Shown: positions 1 through 10,275 of the stretch, piece by piece
Numbering within the stretch: position 1 is the first letter of the stretch
Layout: each line of letters begins with the position of its first letter
NCBI RefSeq assembly: GCF_050948175.1
Contig: NW_027490449.1
Coordinates: forward strand, 124,001 to 188,000
DNA from: Xylocopa sonorina
Lineage: Eukaryota > Arthropoda > Insecta > Hymenoptera > Apidae
Length of the DNA stretch: 64,000 nucleotides
Direction of reading: 5' to 3'
The notes under the pieces: model-generated
What the model saw: the letters and a program-made list of their open reading frames with translations, nothing else
The model's database searches: none
What the model was told of the DNA's origin: nothing
Made by a program: the position numbers and the translations under genes

Positions 1-1919
1 GCATCTCACTTCTATGTTTCATGATAAGATATAATATTCATTGCGAAGTGTCATGTATACCTCGTATTCACTTCAAAAGAACGTAAATAAGACACTTCCA
101 TGCTAGGAAATAGCGTTTGCAGATGTCTACGTATCACAGCAATAGAGCAATAATGCTTCTTAGAACGAGATGTCGTATTTCATTTCTTTGTTTCGTAATA
201 AGATATAATATTCATTGTGTAATGCTATGTATACCTCGTATTCACTTCAGTGAAATGTACGTGCGAAATTTCCTTGCTAGGAAATAGAGTTTGCAGATGT
301 ATACGTATATTAGCAATAGAGTTCTAATGCTTCTCAGAACGCGATATAGCACATCATTCCTATGCTTCATGATAAGATATAATATTCATTGCGAAGTGTC
401 ATGTATATCTCGTATTCACATCAAAGGATGTAAATGCGACACTTCCATGCTAGGAAATAGCGTTTGCAGATGTCTACGTATCGTAGCAATAGAGTTCTAA
501 TGCTTCTCAAAACGCGATATCGCACCTCACTGCTATGTTTCATGATAAGATATAATATTCATTATGGGCTGATATGTATACATCGTACTCACTTCAAAAG
601 AATGTAAATGCGACCCTTCCATGCTAGGGAATAGCCTTTGCAGATGTCTAAGTATCGTAGCAATAGAGTTCTAATGCTTCTCAAAACGCGATATAGCACC
701 TCCTTCCTATGTTTCATGATAAGATATAATATTCATTGCGAAGTGTCATGTATATCTCGTATTCACTTCAAACGAATGTAAATGCGACACTTCCATGCTA
801 GGAAATAGCGTTTGCAGATTTCTACGTGTCGTAGCAATAGAGTTCTAATGCTTCTTAAAACGCGGTATCGCATCTCCCTTCTATGTTTCATGATAAGGTA
901 TAATATTCATTGCGAAGTGTCATGTATACCTCGTATTCACTTCAAATGAATGTAAATGCGACACTTCCATGCTAGGAAATAGCGTTTGCAGATGTCTACG
1001 TATCGCAGCAATAGAGTTCCAATGCTTCCTAAAACGCGATATCGCATCTCTCTTCTATGTTTCATGACAAGGTATAATATTCATTGCGAAGTGTCATGTA
1101 TACCTCGTATTCACTTCAAATGAATGTAAGTGCGACCCTTCCATCCTAGGAAACAGCGTTTGCAGATGTCTACGTATCTTGGCAATAGAGTTCTATTGCT
1201 TCTTAGAACGCGATATCGCATCTCACTTCTATGTTTCATGATAAGATATAATATTCATTGCGAAGTGTCATGTATACCTCGTATTCACTTCAAAAGAACG
1301 TAAATAAGACACTTCCATGCTAGGAAATAGCGTTTGCAGATGTCTACGTATCGTAACAATAGATTTCTAATGCTTCTTGGAACGCGATAACGCATCTCAC
1401 TTCTATGTTTCATGATAAGATATAATATTCATTGCGAAGTGTCATGTATACCTCGTATTCACTTCAAAAGAATGTAAATGCGACACTTCCTTGCTAGGAA
1501 ATAGCGTTCCCAGATGACCACGTATCGAAAGAATTGAGTTCTAATACTTCTTAAAACGAGATGTAGCATCTCATTTCTATGTTTCATAATAATATATATT
1601 ATCCATTGCGAAGTGTCATGTATACCTCGTATTCACTTCAAAAGAATGCAAATGCGACACTTCCATGCTAGGAAATAGCGTTTGCAGATGTCTACGTATC
1701 GTAGCAGGAGAGTTCTAGTGCTTCTTAATATGAGATGTCGCATTTCATTTCTATGTTTCGTGATAAGATATAATATTCATTGTGGAGTGTTATGTATACC
1801 TCGTATTCACTTCAAAGGATGTAAATGCGACACTTTCTTGCTTGGAAATAACATTTGGAGATGTCTACCCATCGTAGCAATAGAATTCTAACGCTCCTTA
1901 AATCGCGATATCGCATCTC

Positions 1920-3311
1920 ACTTCTATGTTTCGAGATAAGATATAATATTCATTGCGAAGTGTCATGTATACCTGGTATTCACTTCAAAAGAATGTGAAT
2001 GCGACACTTCCTTGCTAGGCAATAGGGTTTGCAGATGTCTACGTATCGTAGTAAGAGAGTTCTAATGCTTCTTACAACGAGATGTCGCATTTCATTTCTA
2101 TGTTTCATGATAAGATATAATATTCATTGCGAAGTGTCATGAATACATCGTATTCACTTCAAAAGAATGCAAATGCGGCACTTGCATGCTAGGAAATGGC
2201 GTTTGCAGATGTCTACGTATCGTAGCAATAGAGTTCTAATCCTACTTAAAACAAGATGTCGCATTTCATTTCTATGTTTCGTGATAAGATATAATATCCA
2301 TTGTGGAGTGTTATGTATACCTCGTATTCACTTCAAAAGAATGTAAGTGCGACACTTCCTTGCTAGGAAATAGCATTTCCAGATGGCCACGTATCGTAAG
2401 AATAGAGTTCTAATACTTCTTAAAACGAGATGTCGCATCTCATTTCTATGTTTCATGATATGATAAAATATCCATTGGGAAGTGTAATGCATACCTCGTA
2501 TTCACTTCTATGGAATGTAAATGCGACACTTCCATGCTAGGAAATAGCGCTCGCAGGTGTCTACGTATCGTAGCAATAGGGTTCTAATGCTTCTTAGAAC
2601 GCGATATCGCATCTCACATCTATGTTTCATGATAAGATATAATATTCATTGCGAAGTGTCATGCATACCTCGTATTCACTTCAAAAGAATGTGAATGCGA
2701 CACTTCCTTGCTAGGCAATAGGGTTTGCAGATGTCTACGTATCGTAGTAAGAGAGTTCTAATGCTTCTTACAACGAGATGTCGCATTTCATTTCTATGTT
2801 TCATGATAAGATATAATATTCATTGCGAAGTGTCATGAATACATCGTATTCACTTCAAAAGAATGCAAATGCGGCACTTGCATGCTAGGAAATGGCGTTT
2901 GCAGATGTCTACGTATCGTAGCAATAGAGTTCTAATCCTACTTAAAACAAGATGTCGCATTTCATTTCTATGTTTCGTGATAAGATATAATATTCATTGT
3001 GGAGTGTTATGTATACCTCGTATTCACTTCAAAGAATGTAAATGCGACACTTCCTTGCTAGGAAATAGCATTTCCAGATGACCACGTATCGTAAGAATAG
3101 AGTTCTAATACTTCTTAAAACGAGATGTCGCATCTCATTTCTATGTTTCATGATATGATAAAATATCCATTGGGAAGTGTAATGCATACCTCGTATTCAC
3201 TTCTATGGAATGTAAATGCGACACTTCCATGCTAGGAAATAGCGCTCGCAGGTGTCTACGTATCGTAGCAATAGGGTTCTAGTGCTTCTTAGAACGCGAT
3301 ATCGCATCTCA
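1920..3311 (+). repeat. Local higher-order repeat, 4 monomers x 2 (period about 696 bp)
   Basis: Diagnostic variants recur about 696 bp apart. Examples are GTGAATGCG at 1995 and 2691 with CTAGGCAATAGGG just after, the GCGGCACTTGCATG monomer, and AGCGCTCGCAGGTG at about 2547 and 3242. The second copy lacks one A in a run of A near 3030, so the offset falls to 695. Four monomers of 174 make 696, so this is a recent duplication of a four-monomer block, as unequal exchange would produce. Boundaries are approximate because neighbouring monomers are similar. Confidence 0.85.
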
Positions 3312-5559
3312 CTTCTATGTTTCGTGATAAGATATAATATTCATTGTGGAGTGTTATGTATACCTGGTATTCACTTCAAGAGAATGTAAATGCGACACTT
3401 CCTTGCTAGGAAATATTGTTTGCAGATGTCTACGTATCGTAGCAATAGAATTCTAATGCTTCTTAAAACGAGAAGTCGTATTTCATTTCGATGTTTCGTA
3501 ATAAGATATAACATTCATTGTGGAGAGTCATGTATACTTCGTACTCACATCACAAGAATGTAAATGCGACACATCCATGCAAGGAAATAGCGCTTGCAGA
3601 TGTCAACGTATATTAGCAATAGAGATCTAATGCTTCTCAAAACGCAATATAGCACCTCACTTCTATGGTTCATGATAAGATATAATATTCATTGCGAAGT
3701 GTCATGTATACCTCGTATTCACTTCAAAAGAATGTAAATGCGACACTTCCATGCTAGAAAATAGCGTTTGCAGATGTCTACGTACCACAGCAATAGAGTA
3801 CTTATGCTTCTGAAAACGAGATGTCGTATTTCATTTCTATGTTTCGTAATAAGATATAATATTCATTGCGAAGTGTCATGTATACCTCGTATTCACTTCA
3901 AATGAATGTAAGTGCGAAACTTCATTGCTAGGAAATAGCGTTTGCAGATGTCTACGTATCGTAGCGATAGAGTTCTAATGCTTCTTAAAAAGAGATGTCG
4001 CATTTCATTTCCATGTTTCGTAATAAGATATAATGTTCATTGTGGAGTGTCATGTATACCTCGTACTCACATCACAAGAATGTAAATGCGACACATCCAT
4101 GCAAGGAAATAGCGTCTGCAGATGTCTACGTATCGTAGCAATAGGGTTCCAATGCTTCTCAAAACGAGATATCGCAAATCATTCCTATGTTTCATGATAA
4201 GATATAATATTCATTGCGAAGTGTAATGTATATCTCGTATTCACTTCAAAAGAATGTAAATGCGAAACTTCCATGCTAGTAAATAGTGTTTGCAGATGTC
4301 TACGTATCGTAGCGATAGAGTTCTAATGCTTCTCAAAACGCGATGTAGCACCTCATTCCTATGTCTCATGATAAGATATAATATTCATTGCGAAGTGTCA
4401 TGTATACCTCGTATTCACTTCAAAAGAATATAAATATGACACTTCCATGCTAGGAAATAGCGTTTGCAGATGTCTACGTATCGTATCAATAGGGTTCTAA
4501 TGCTTCTTAAAACGAGATGTCGTATGTCATTTCTATGTTTCGTAATACGATATAATATTCATTGTGTAGTGTTATGTATACCTCGTATTCACTTCAGTGG
4601 AATGTAAGTGCGACATGTCCATGCTAGGAAATAGCGTTTGCAGATGTCTACGTATCGTAGCAATAGAGTTCTAATGCTCCTTAAAACGCGATATAGCACC
4701 TCACTCCTATGTTTCATGATAAGATATAATATTCATTGCGAAGTGTCATGTATATCTCGCATTCACATCAAAAGAATGTAAATGCGACACTTCCTTGCTA
4801 GGAAATAGCATTTGCAGATGTCTACGCATCGTAGGAATAGAGTTCTAATGTTTCTTAAAACGAGATGTCGCATTTCATTTCTATGTTGCGTGATAAGGTA
4901 TAATATTCATTGTGGAGTGTTATGAATACCTCGTATTCACTTCAAAAGAATGTAAATGCGACACTTCCTTGCTAGGAAATAGCGTTTCTAGATGACCACG
5001 TATCGAAAGAATAGAGTTCTAATACTTCTTAAAACGAGATGTCGCATCTCATTTCTATGTTTCACGATAAGATATAGTATCCATTGCGAAGTGTCATGTA
5101 TACCTCATATTCACTTCAATGGAATGTAAATGCGACATTTCCTTTCTAGGAAATAGCGTTTGCAGATGTCTACGTATCGTAGCAATAGAGTTCTAATGCT
5201 TCTCAAGACGCGATATAGCACCTCATTCCTATGTTTCATGATAAGATATAATATTCATTGCGATGTGTCATATATATCTCGTATTCACTTCAAAAGAATG
5301 TAAATGCGACACTTCCATGCTAGGAAATAGCGTTTGCAGATGTCTACGTATCGTAGCAATAGAGTTCTAATGCTACTTAAAACGAGATGTCGCATTTCAT
5401 TTCTATGTTTCGTAATAAGATATAATATTCATTGCGAAGTGTCATGTATACCTCGTATTAACTTCTAAAGAACGTAAATGCGACACTTCCTTGCTAGGAA
5501 ATAACATTTGCAGATGTCTACGCATCGCAGGAATAGAGTTCTAATGCTTCTTAAATCGC

Positions 5560-5989
5560 GATATCGCATCTCAGTTCTATGTTTCATTATAAGTTATAAT
5601 ATTTATTGCGAAGTGTTATGTATACCTCGTATACACTTCAAATGGATGTAAATGCCACACACCCTTGCTAGGAAATGCGTCTCGAGATGTCTACGTATGG
5701 AGGAAATAGAGTTCTAATTCTTCTTAAAACGCGATATCGCTTCTCATTTCTATGTTCCATGATATGATGTAATATTCACTGAGAAGTATTATGTTTACCT
5801 CGTCTACACTTCAGAAGGATGTAAATGACTTATTTCCTTGCTAGGAATATACGTTTCCAGATATCTACGTATCGAAGCATTAGAGTTCTAGTGCTTCTAA
5901 AACGCAATATCGCATTTCATTTCTGGGTTTCAAGATAAGTTATAATATTCATTGCGAAGTATTATGTATACCTCGACTACACTTCCAAA
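5560..5989 (+). repeat. Divergent edge monomers of the left array
   Basis: The last two to three monomers before island 1 differ from the array core at many positions. They carry GTCTACACTTC at 5802-5812 and CTACACTTC at 5977-5985 where the core has GTATTCACTTC. They also carry TATCGAAGC at 5870-5878 where the core has TATCGTAGC, and the last ends in ACTTCCAAAG. Edge copies of satellites escape homogenisation by unequal exchange and so accumulate changes; that explanation is general knowledge of satellites applied here. Confidence 0.8.
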
Positions 5990-6300
5990 GATACTACCCA
6001 GTAATTTGCGGCGTGTTGCGTAGTTTCCCGTAGCCCTTGTTAGTTAAACCCAGGTCGAGACCATAAATAGACATGCCGTGACTTCAGTATCTCGCGACCT
6101 GAGTGTGTGTACTTGGCTAGGCGTAGTCGAGAGGAGGAGCATTTCGAAGTTTCAAGGGTTGTTCCGCCCCAGGGTTCCCGGGGTCGTGTAGTCTATCCCC
6201 TTTGCTACTTTCTGAGCAGCTGGCGCCCAAGAAAAGTTGTACGTGAGCGGATACCTTGGAACGATAGATCGCTTTAGATTAAAGTACGTTTTACACCTTA
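5990..6300 (+). mobile_element. LTR-retrotransposon-like fragment (LTR 3' part plus primer-binding site)
   Basis: Directly after the satellite comes about 240 bp of moderately GC-rich sequence. It contains a TATA-like ATAAATAG near 6064 and a TCAGT initiator-like motif about 20 bp later. It is followed at 6221-6231 by TGGCGCCCAAG. TGGCGCCC is the start of a primer-binding site matching the 3' end of lysine tRNA, as used by many LTR elements and retroviruses. The order promoter, short transcribed region, then TGGCGCCC is that of a 5' LTR followed by the leader. No second LTR, gag or polymerase frame follows, so at most this is a truncated relic. The TGGCGCCC motif alone could be chance. Confidence 0.35.
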
Positions 6301-7331
6301 AAGCATTTAGATAATTAACCCCTTCGAGCTTCCCTGACTTACTATATATAGGTTTCCGTCACAACTAATAGGAATCATCACTTTACATAGATATATAGAA
6401 CACACATAGTTTTAAACGTAGAACTGAGAATTTGAGAACTTACTTTGAAACGTTAGTAGTGAGAAATTCCATCGGATTTCATAGAAATTCAGAACTTACT
6501 TGCTATGAGACATAGGCAGATAAGGGCCATCGCGTTGCTTAGAACTTTAGAACTTGCTTACTTCAACAAAGATTTCTATTGGCTTCGTCCGTTCTTTTAG
6601 AAGAGTTTTTGATAAACCACATGCTTTTCACGCTTCTGATATCTTTGAAAGTTCGCGAGATGTAATCGCTTAAGTTTTAAAATGATTACTTAGTGTGGAT
6701 TATTATTTAGTAACTCGCTCATAAACGAGTCTGCATAGGATTTAATCCATAAGTTTTTAAGCCTGGAATTTATGCAGTTATTTGTTATTCACTTATTGCT
6801 CAAACGACAAAGATTCTGACCACTTCAAAATGGTTGACTTTCATCAATTTTCTTAAAAATTGAAATACTGCCCAACTGCTTGCATTAAAGACTGTAATTA
6901 AAGCTTTCGAATCATTTTACCTCTTATAGGTCAATTCTGGAATTGAAATTGAATGTTTGACTTTTCTAGCTCCTGTTTAGACATCTTTCTATTGGAATGT
7001 TCAAGTATTTTTCATATTCGTAATTATTAAAAATGTTTTACTTGATTCTTTTATTTAATATTTAGAATTTTCTGAGAAATATTTTTTATCGTAATGAACT
7101 ATATAATTGCAATTATAATTCTTTATGAAGTAATAATAACAGAAAGGTATGTATCCATTCTTGTAGTTTTGTAAAGAGTATTTAATCTTACTATCTAAAG
7201 TGAAACATTGAGATCTGTTTACAATCTAATGGAATTTAATTACCTTTTGATTCAAATTCACAATGATAATCTTCCATAGTTCAACAATTTTGTGAGCTGT
7301 CCTCAGGAATCCGCAGCTCTGTACTTATAAA
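6301..7331. other. AT-rich non-coding stretch
   Basis: No open frame or family resemblance is visible. The sequence is AT-rich with long A and T tracts, rising toward 7,000-7,150. The only internal repetition I see is three loose copies of AGAACTTRCTT at about 6436, 6491 and 6549 (spacing 55 and 58 bp). If the fragment before it is a retroelement, this could be its decayed leader. It could equally be ordinary intergenic DNA. Confidence 0.5.
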
Positions 7332-7646
7332 ATGAACGACACAAAGAACAGCCTAACCAAACGTATTCGAACCGATTTTTCAATACTAATCTTATCATGT
7401 TTAACTTATGCTGCAAACTATTGAAATGCCCTTCGAAAAGTGTTTATTCACAGTGAAGTAAACGGTAAGTATTACGCCTTCCACCACTGTTTACAATACG
7501 TATGTTTCATTTACTATCAAAACCGTGAGTATTATCGCCTTTCTTTACTCTTTGTAACCTTCAATGCCTTCATGTTACAGATCGTTAAACTTGCTTTAAA
7601 ATGCTCTATCGTATTACGGAAGAATGGACATACCAATTCATTTTAA
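7332..7646 (+). pseudogene. Possible decayed coding stretch, one in-frame stop
   Basis: An ATG at 7332 opens a 30-codon frame ending at TGA 7422-7424. The same frame then stays open to a stop at about 7644. The first part has a basic N-terminus (KRIRTDF) followed by a short hydrophobic run (SILILSCLTYA). Two consensus-like splice donors, GTAAGT at 7465-7470 and GTGAGT at 7525-7530, and an acceptor-like TTACAG ending at 7580 lie inside. When I join either donor to that acceptor, the reading frame runs into a stop almost at once, so no clean spliced model results. I recognise no family. It may be a decayed gene or chance. Confidence 0.2.
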
Positions 7647-7849
7647 AAAATGAATGTAACCTTCATATGTCCAACATAACTCCACTTACAAAAAAACTAT
7701 TTTCATCAACGGATGGCCCCTTTGTACTGTGCAATTTTATATTAGCAAAAACTTCTATGAAACTTATAGTTTCGTGGATATCTGAGGTGCTAATTATTAC
7801 TGCCCCACCCTGTATATTGTTATGGATGTGTCCAACAAGGCAACGATGA
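7601..7849 (+). CDS. Hypothetical 82-codon open frame
   Basis: ATG at 7601, stop TGA at 7847-7849. The predicted peptide has a hydrophobic segment near residues 55-75 (LIVSWISEVLIITAPPCILL) that could be one membrane pass. It overlaps the next frame, whose second ATG (7846) shares bases with this stop. I recognise no family, and in a eukaryotic genome an overlap like this is most likely accidental. In AT-rich DNA a frame this short is weak evidence of a gene. Confidence 0.15.
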   Translation: MLYRITEEWTYQFILKNECNLHMSNITPLTKKLFSSTDGPFVLCNFILAKTSMKLIVSWISEVLIITAPPCILLWMCPTRQR

Positions 7850-8121
7850 ACAGAGTTAAATTTAATATTATGATGTTTATTATTTTACTTATAGTATATT
7901 TGTTTTTCTGGAATTTTGCCAAAAAACAATGTTCACGATGTCGACAGATGAATATATTTGCCTTAGAATTACAAGAGCCAACAATTTCGAAAGTAGAATA
8001 TTACTTTACTTCGCTAACCGAATCATTGCAAACGTTAAGTAAAGTGCGTGCCTTTCAAAACAGTCAGATGCAAATTACGATGCAACGTTTCCAAGAAATG
8101 GTACGTGCCACTGTTTTTTAA
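7822..8121 (+). CDS. Hypothetical membrane-anchored small protein or gene fragment
   Basis: The 99-codon frame begins at ATG 7822; a second ATG at 7846 gives 91 residues and places the hydrophobic segment nearer the N-terminus. From that start there is a short basic-polar tip (MNRVKF), then about 17 hydrophobic residues (IMMFIILLIVYLFFWNFA), then KKQCSRCRQ with a CxxC pair. A polar, mostly helical-looking stretch rich in Q, S and L follows. This is the layout of a single-pass protein with a soluble C-terminal tail. GTACGT at 8101-8106 is donor-like, so the tail might continue in another exon. The next stretch of similar character starts at 8208 but in another frame. I do not recognise the family. 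It is the most gene-like item in the window, yet may be a decayed fragment. Confidence 0.35.
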   Translation: MDVSNKATMNRVKFNIMMFIILLIVYLFFWNFAKKQCSRCRQMNIFALELQEPTISKVEYYFTSLTESLQTLSKVRAFQNSQMQITMQRFQEMVRATVF

Positions 8122-8207
8122 TTTCCGTTTATTTAATCAAAGGAAATTTAATTGAAATATCCGCAAAATTTGAGGACAAAAAGTTATTGTAATTTTACGC
8201 AACATAT

Positions 8208-8342
8208 ATGATGGTGATAAAGGATAAGTATACGGAACTGAAAATGGAAAGTAGCGAGCAGAAAAAGAAACTGATGGAGCTACAAAGTAGATTGATACAT
8301 CCGTCAAATGATGATTCTAGGTTAATAAAATCTGTTAATTAA
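8208..8342 (+). pseudogene. Coiled-coil-like open stretch, possible last exon of the preceding frame
   Basis: Forty-four codons from ATG 8208 to TAA 8340-8342. The peptide is strongly charged and helix-prone: KDKYTELKMESSEQKKKLME is followed by LQSRL, with leucine and methionine spacing like a short coiled coil. It then ends in a polar tail. It could continue the helical tail of the frame ending at 8121. However, a TAA at 8190-8192 lies in its frame, and no AG acceptor occurs between that stop and 8208, so ordinary splicing cannot join them. The likeliest reading is a gene relic broken by a frameshift, or a separate chance frame. No family recognised. Confidence 0.25.
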
Positions 8343-9898
8343 AGAACTATTGCAAAAATCAAGTATAATCAATATTACTTCTGCTCAAAGGCTATAATAG
8401 AATTGGACCGAAATGGGTACAAAACAGGCAATTATATCTATACGTTCTATTCTATGCAAAGGCAAATATTTCAAAGAGAAAAGATGTGTTACTTACAAAT
8501 TGCTTATGTTCCTAGATATCTCACTAATTCAGGCTTCTTGTCTTGTAGAACTTATCATTCGTGTAACATGTAAAGGGGTCGAAGAATAATAAAAGATTTT
8601 TATATTTCATAGCCTCACTTGATACGTCGATTGGATCACGTAAAATATCGGACATTAATTGCATCTACATCTTCAGACCTTAAATATATAATTGCAACAA
8701 CATATTTAATAGCGATTTAATAACATTTTTCTAATTGTTTATATCTATGTCTAATAAATATATATTAATCGAATAAGTTGCTTTACCTAAGAATAAAAGT
8801 ATCTGAGGCTTACAAATCGGAGCATTACATAACAAACGTGCATCGCGTATATAATATTACATGTAACAAAAGATGAAGACCAAAAAGATCGTACATAAGT
8901 TGAATCCACAATGCGGTCATAGAGATACAGAAACGGCAAAAATTCCAAACAATAATTTAAAAAATTCAAAAAGGGGGGAGTGAAAATCCATCTCCTTGAC
9001 GATGATAAGGAACAAGTCTGCCTCATGCACTACAATATCCCAAACAGCCAGCGATTGGCACGCGAATGACAACGGATGGAACGAATTCCGTGACAGAACT
9101 GTGCTAACAAAGTGCTCCTACTCAGCTTTCGAAATGGCATACTGTTAGTACTGGGGCGGCATTCGTATCACGGCACTATTAAAGCACCGAGATATAGCAC
9201 ACGGGCTACACGGCCGTGACAATGACACTATCAGCTCACCATAGCTACACGCGTGGTTGTGGCGTAGGCTGACATTTACTAATGGGGAAGCTGTTTCCAT
9301 AAAAATTATAAGCAAATATGAAAAATGACTAAACTGTGCAATTTATTTATCTTGATTCCAATATAGATACACCGGCACAAAACAAAGATATAAGAACTCG
9401 ATTTTATTATTTTCTATAAACTAGCTCGATAGGGCGATTTTTTCCATAAAGTCGATAATTACTTTGTCATAAAAATATATACACTTACTTTATATATATT
9501 TTCTTCAATTTATTGTTACAAATTCATGCAATTGAGGGTTACATTAAATACGATGACAGCATGTTATTTCAAAAATTACACAAGGCGAAGTTAGGGACGC
9601 AACACCATGAATTTTCATTTTATAAGTAATATTTTTTTATAAATAATATTTTTAGTCTATGATGGATTGAAAGAAATATATACGACTCGCTCAATAACTA
9701 TAAATATATGAAAACGACCATCAAAATATCTATCAATACTCATATGCTGAACATCTACTGACATCTAACGGTTCTAATTTGTATGAAAGCATAGGTTCTC
9801 CAATGCCAAAAGTGATCCTGCGTCATTGCTGAGGAGATTCATGAATGGAGCGATGATACGCGTGTCACCATGGTGCTGGTTCTGCGCGATTCGCTTGT
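8343..9898. other. AT-rich to mixed non-coding DNA of island 1
   Basis: From 8343 to about 9000 the sequence is AT-rich, with no plus-strand frame of note. A minus-strand frame (8787-9026) exists, but I saw no domain or splice context for it. From about 9041 to 9300 the base composition becomes mixed, with several CACGG, GGCAT and GTGAC words, and no frame. From 9300 to 9780 it is AT-rich again, and from about 9800 mixed. I see no RNA gene, terminal repeat or recognised transposon here. Confidence 0.5.
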
Positions 9899-9925
9899 CT
9901 AGAACGTGCTGGTAACACGTTCTGG
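9899..9925. other. Perfect 8-bp hairpin AGAACGTG / CACGTTCT
   Basis: AGAACGTG at 9901-9908 is the exact reverse complement of CACGTTCT at 9916-9923, with a 7-nt loop (CTGGTAA). The stem extends by one T-G wobble and one C-G pair on the outside. It could be an RNA hairpin or a dyad protein site; AGAAC half-sites resemble hormone-receptor or heat-shock-type elements. No adjacent gene supports any of these, and an 8-bp dyad can also arise by chance. Confidence 0.4.
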
Positions 9926-10107
9926 CATTTTAGTCAACGAATCCGGTCACAGATGACTACGAATCAGTTGACACTCCTCGGAAGTGGCAATATAGTGCCG
10001 GCATGGTGTCGCTACCATCTTGCCGTTTGTTATCTGGGATGCTTTTTAGTGCATTATTCGGAATTGAATTTGAACACATAGCTACTTAATCGCTAATTTG
10101 TATGTAC
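9926..10107. other. Unassigned mixed-composition DNA
   Basis: About 180 bp between the hairpin and the GC-rich piece. No frame, repeat or motif that I can assign. Confidence 0.4.
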
Positions 10108-10138
10108 TGTGACGTGGTGAAGTCACAAGGCTCGCTCA

Positions 10139-10150
10139 CCCCCCCCCCCC
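10139..10150 (+). repeat. C12 homopolymer
   Basis: Twelve consecutive C following CTCGCTCA. Length is likely to vary between reads or individuals. Confidence 0.95.
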
Positions 10151-10259
10151 TGCTTCGGTTAGACTAGCTCACAGATCACCACCCATGCGAGAAGAGCGAC
10201 ACGGACCATCGCGATTGCTGTATTTGCGAGGAGCGTGAAATACACGATGGTAGAACCTT

Positions 10260-10275
10260 CCCCCCCCCCCCCCCC
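10260..10275 (+). repeat. C16 homopolymer
   Basis: Sixteen consecutive C after TAGAACCTT. Read on the minus strand it is a G16 tract, able in principle to form quadruplex structures and prone to sequencing length error. Confidence 0.95.

Larger units (their letters stand above)
1..5989 (+). repeat. 174-bp satellite array, left block (plus orientation)
   Basis: About 34 head-to-tail copies of a monomer of about 174 bp. Landmarks recur in fixed order in every copy: GCAGATGTCTACGTATCGTAG, then TCTAATGCTTCTTAAAACG, GATATCGCATCTCA, GATAAGATATAATATTCATTG, GAAGTGTCATGTATACCTCG and CTAGGAAATAGCGTTT. Neighbouring copies usually differ at several positions. Two subtypes are interspersed: one with TTGCGAAGTGTCATG and one with TTGTGGAGTGTTATG, the latter usually linked to ACGAGATGTCGCATTTC. 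The array enters from outside the window and ends at about 5989, where the sequence stops matching the monomer after CACTTC. No coding content is called. Confidence 0.97.

Noticed and set aside
291..3081. 69-72-codon frames in the left array, and similar ones at 10565-10774, 12182-12388, 20779-20979 and 49395-49595
   Set aside because: Each lies within one or two satellite monomers and repeats the same peptide. They are chance openings of a non-coding repeat.
8787..9026. 79-codon hydrophobic minus-strand frame in island 1
   Set aside because: No domain, splice signal or conservation argument. T-rich DNA readily yields hydrophobic chance frames.
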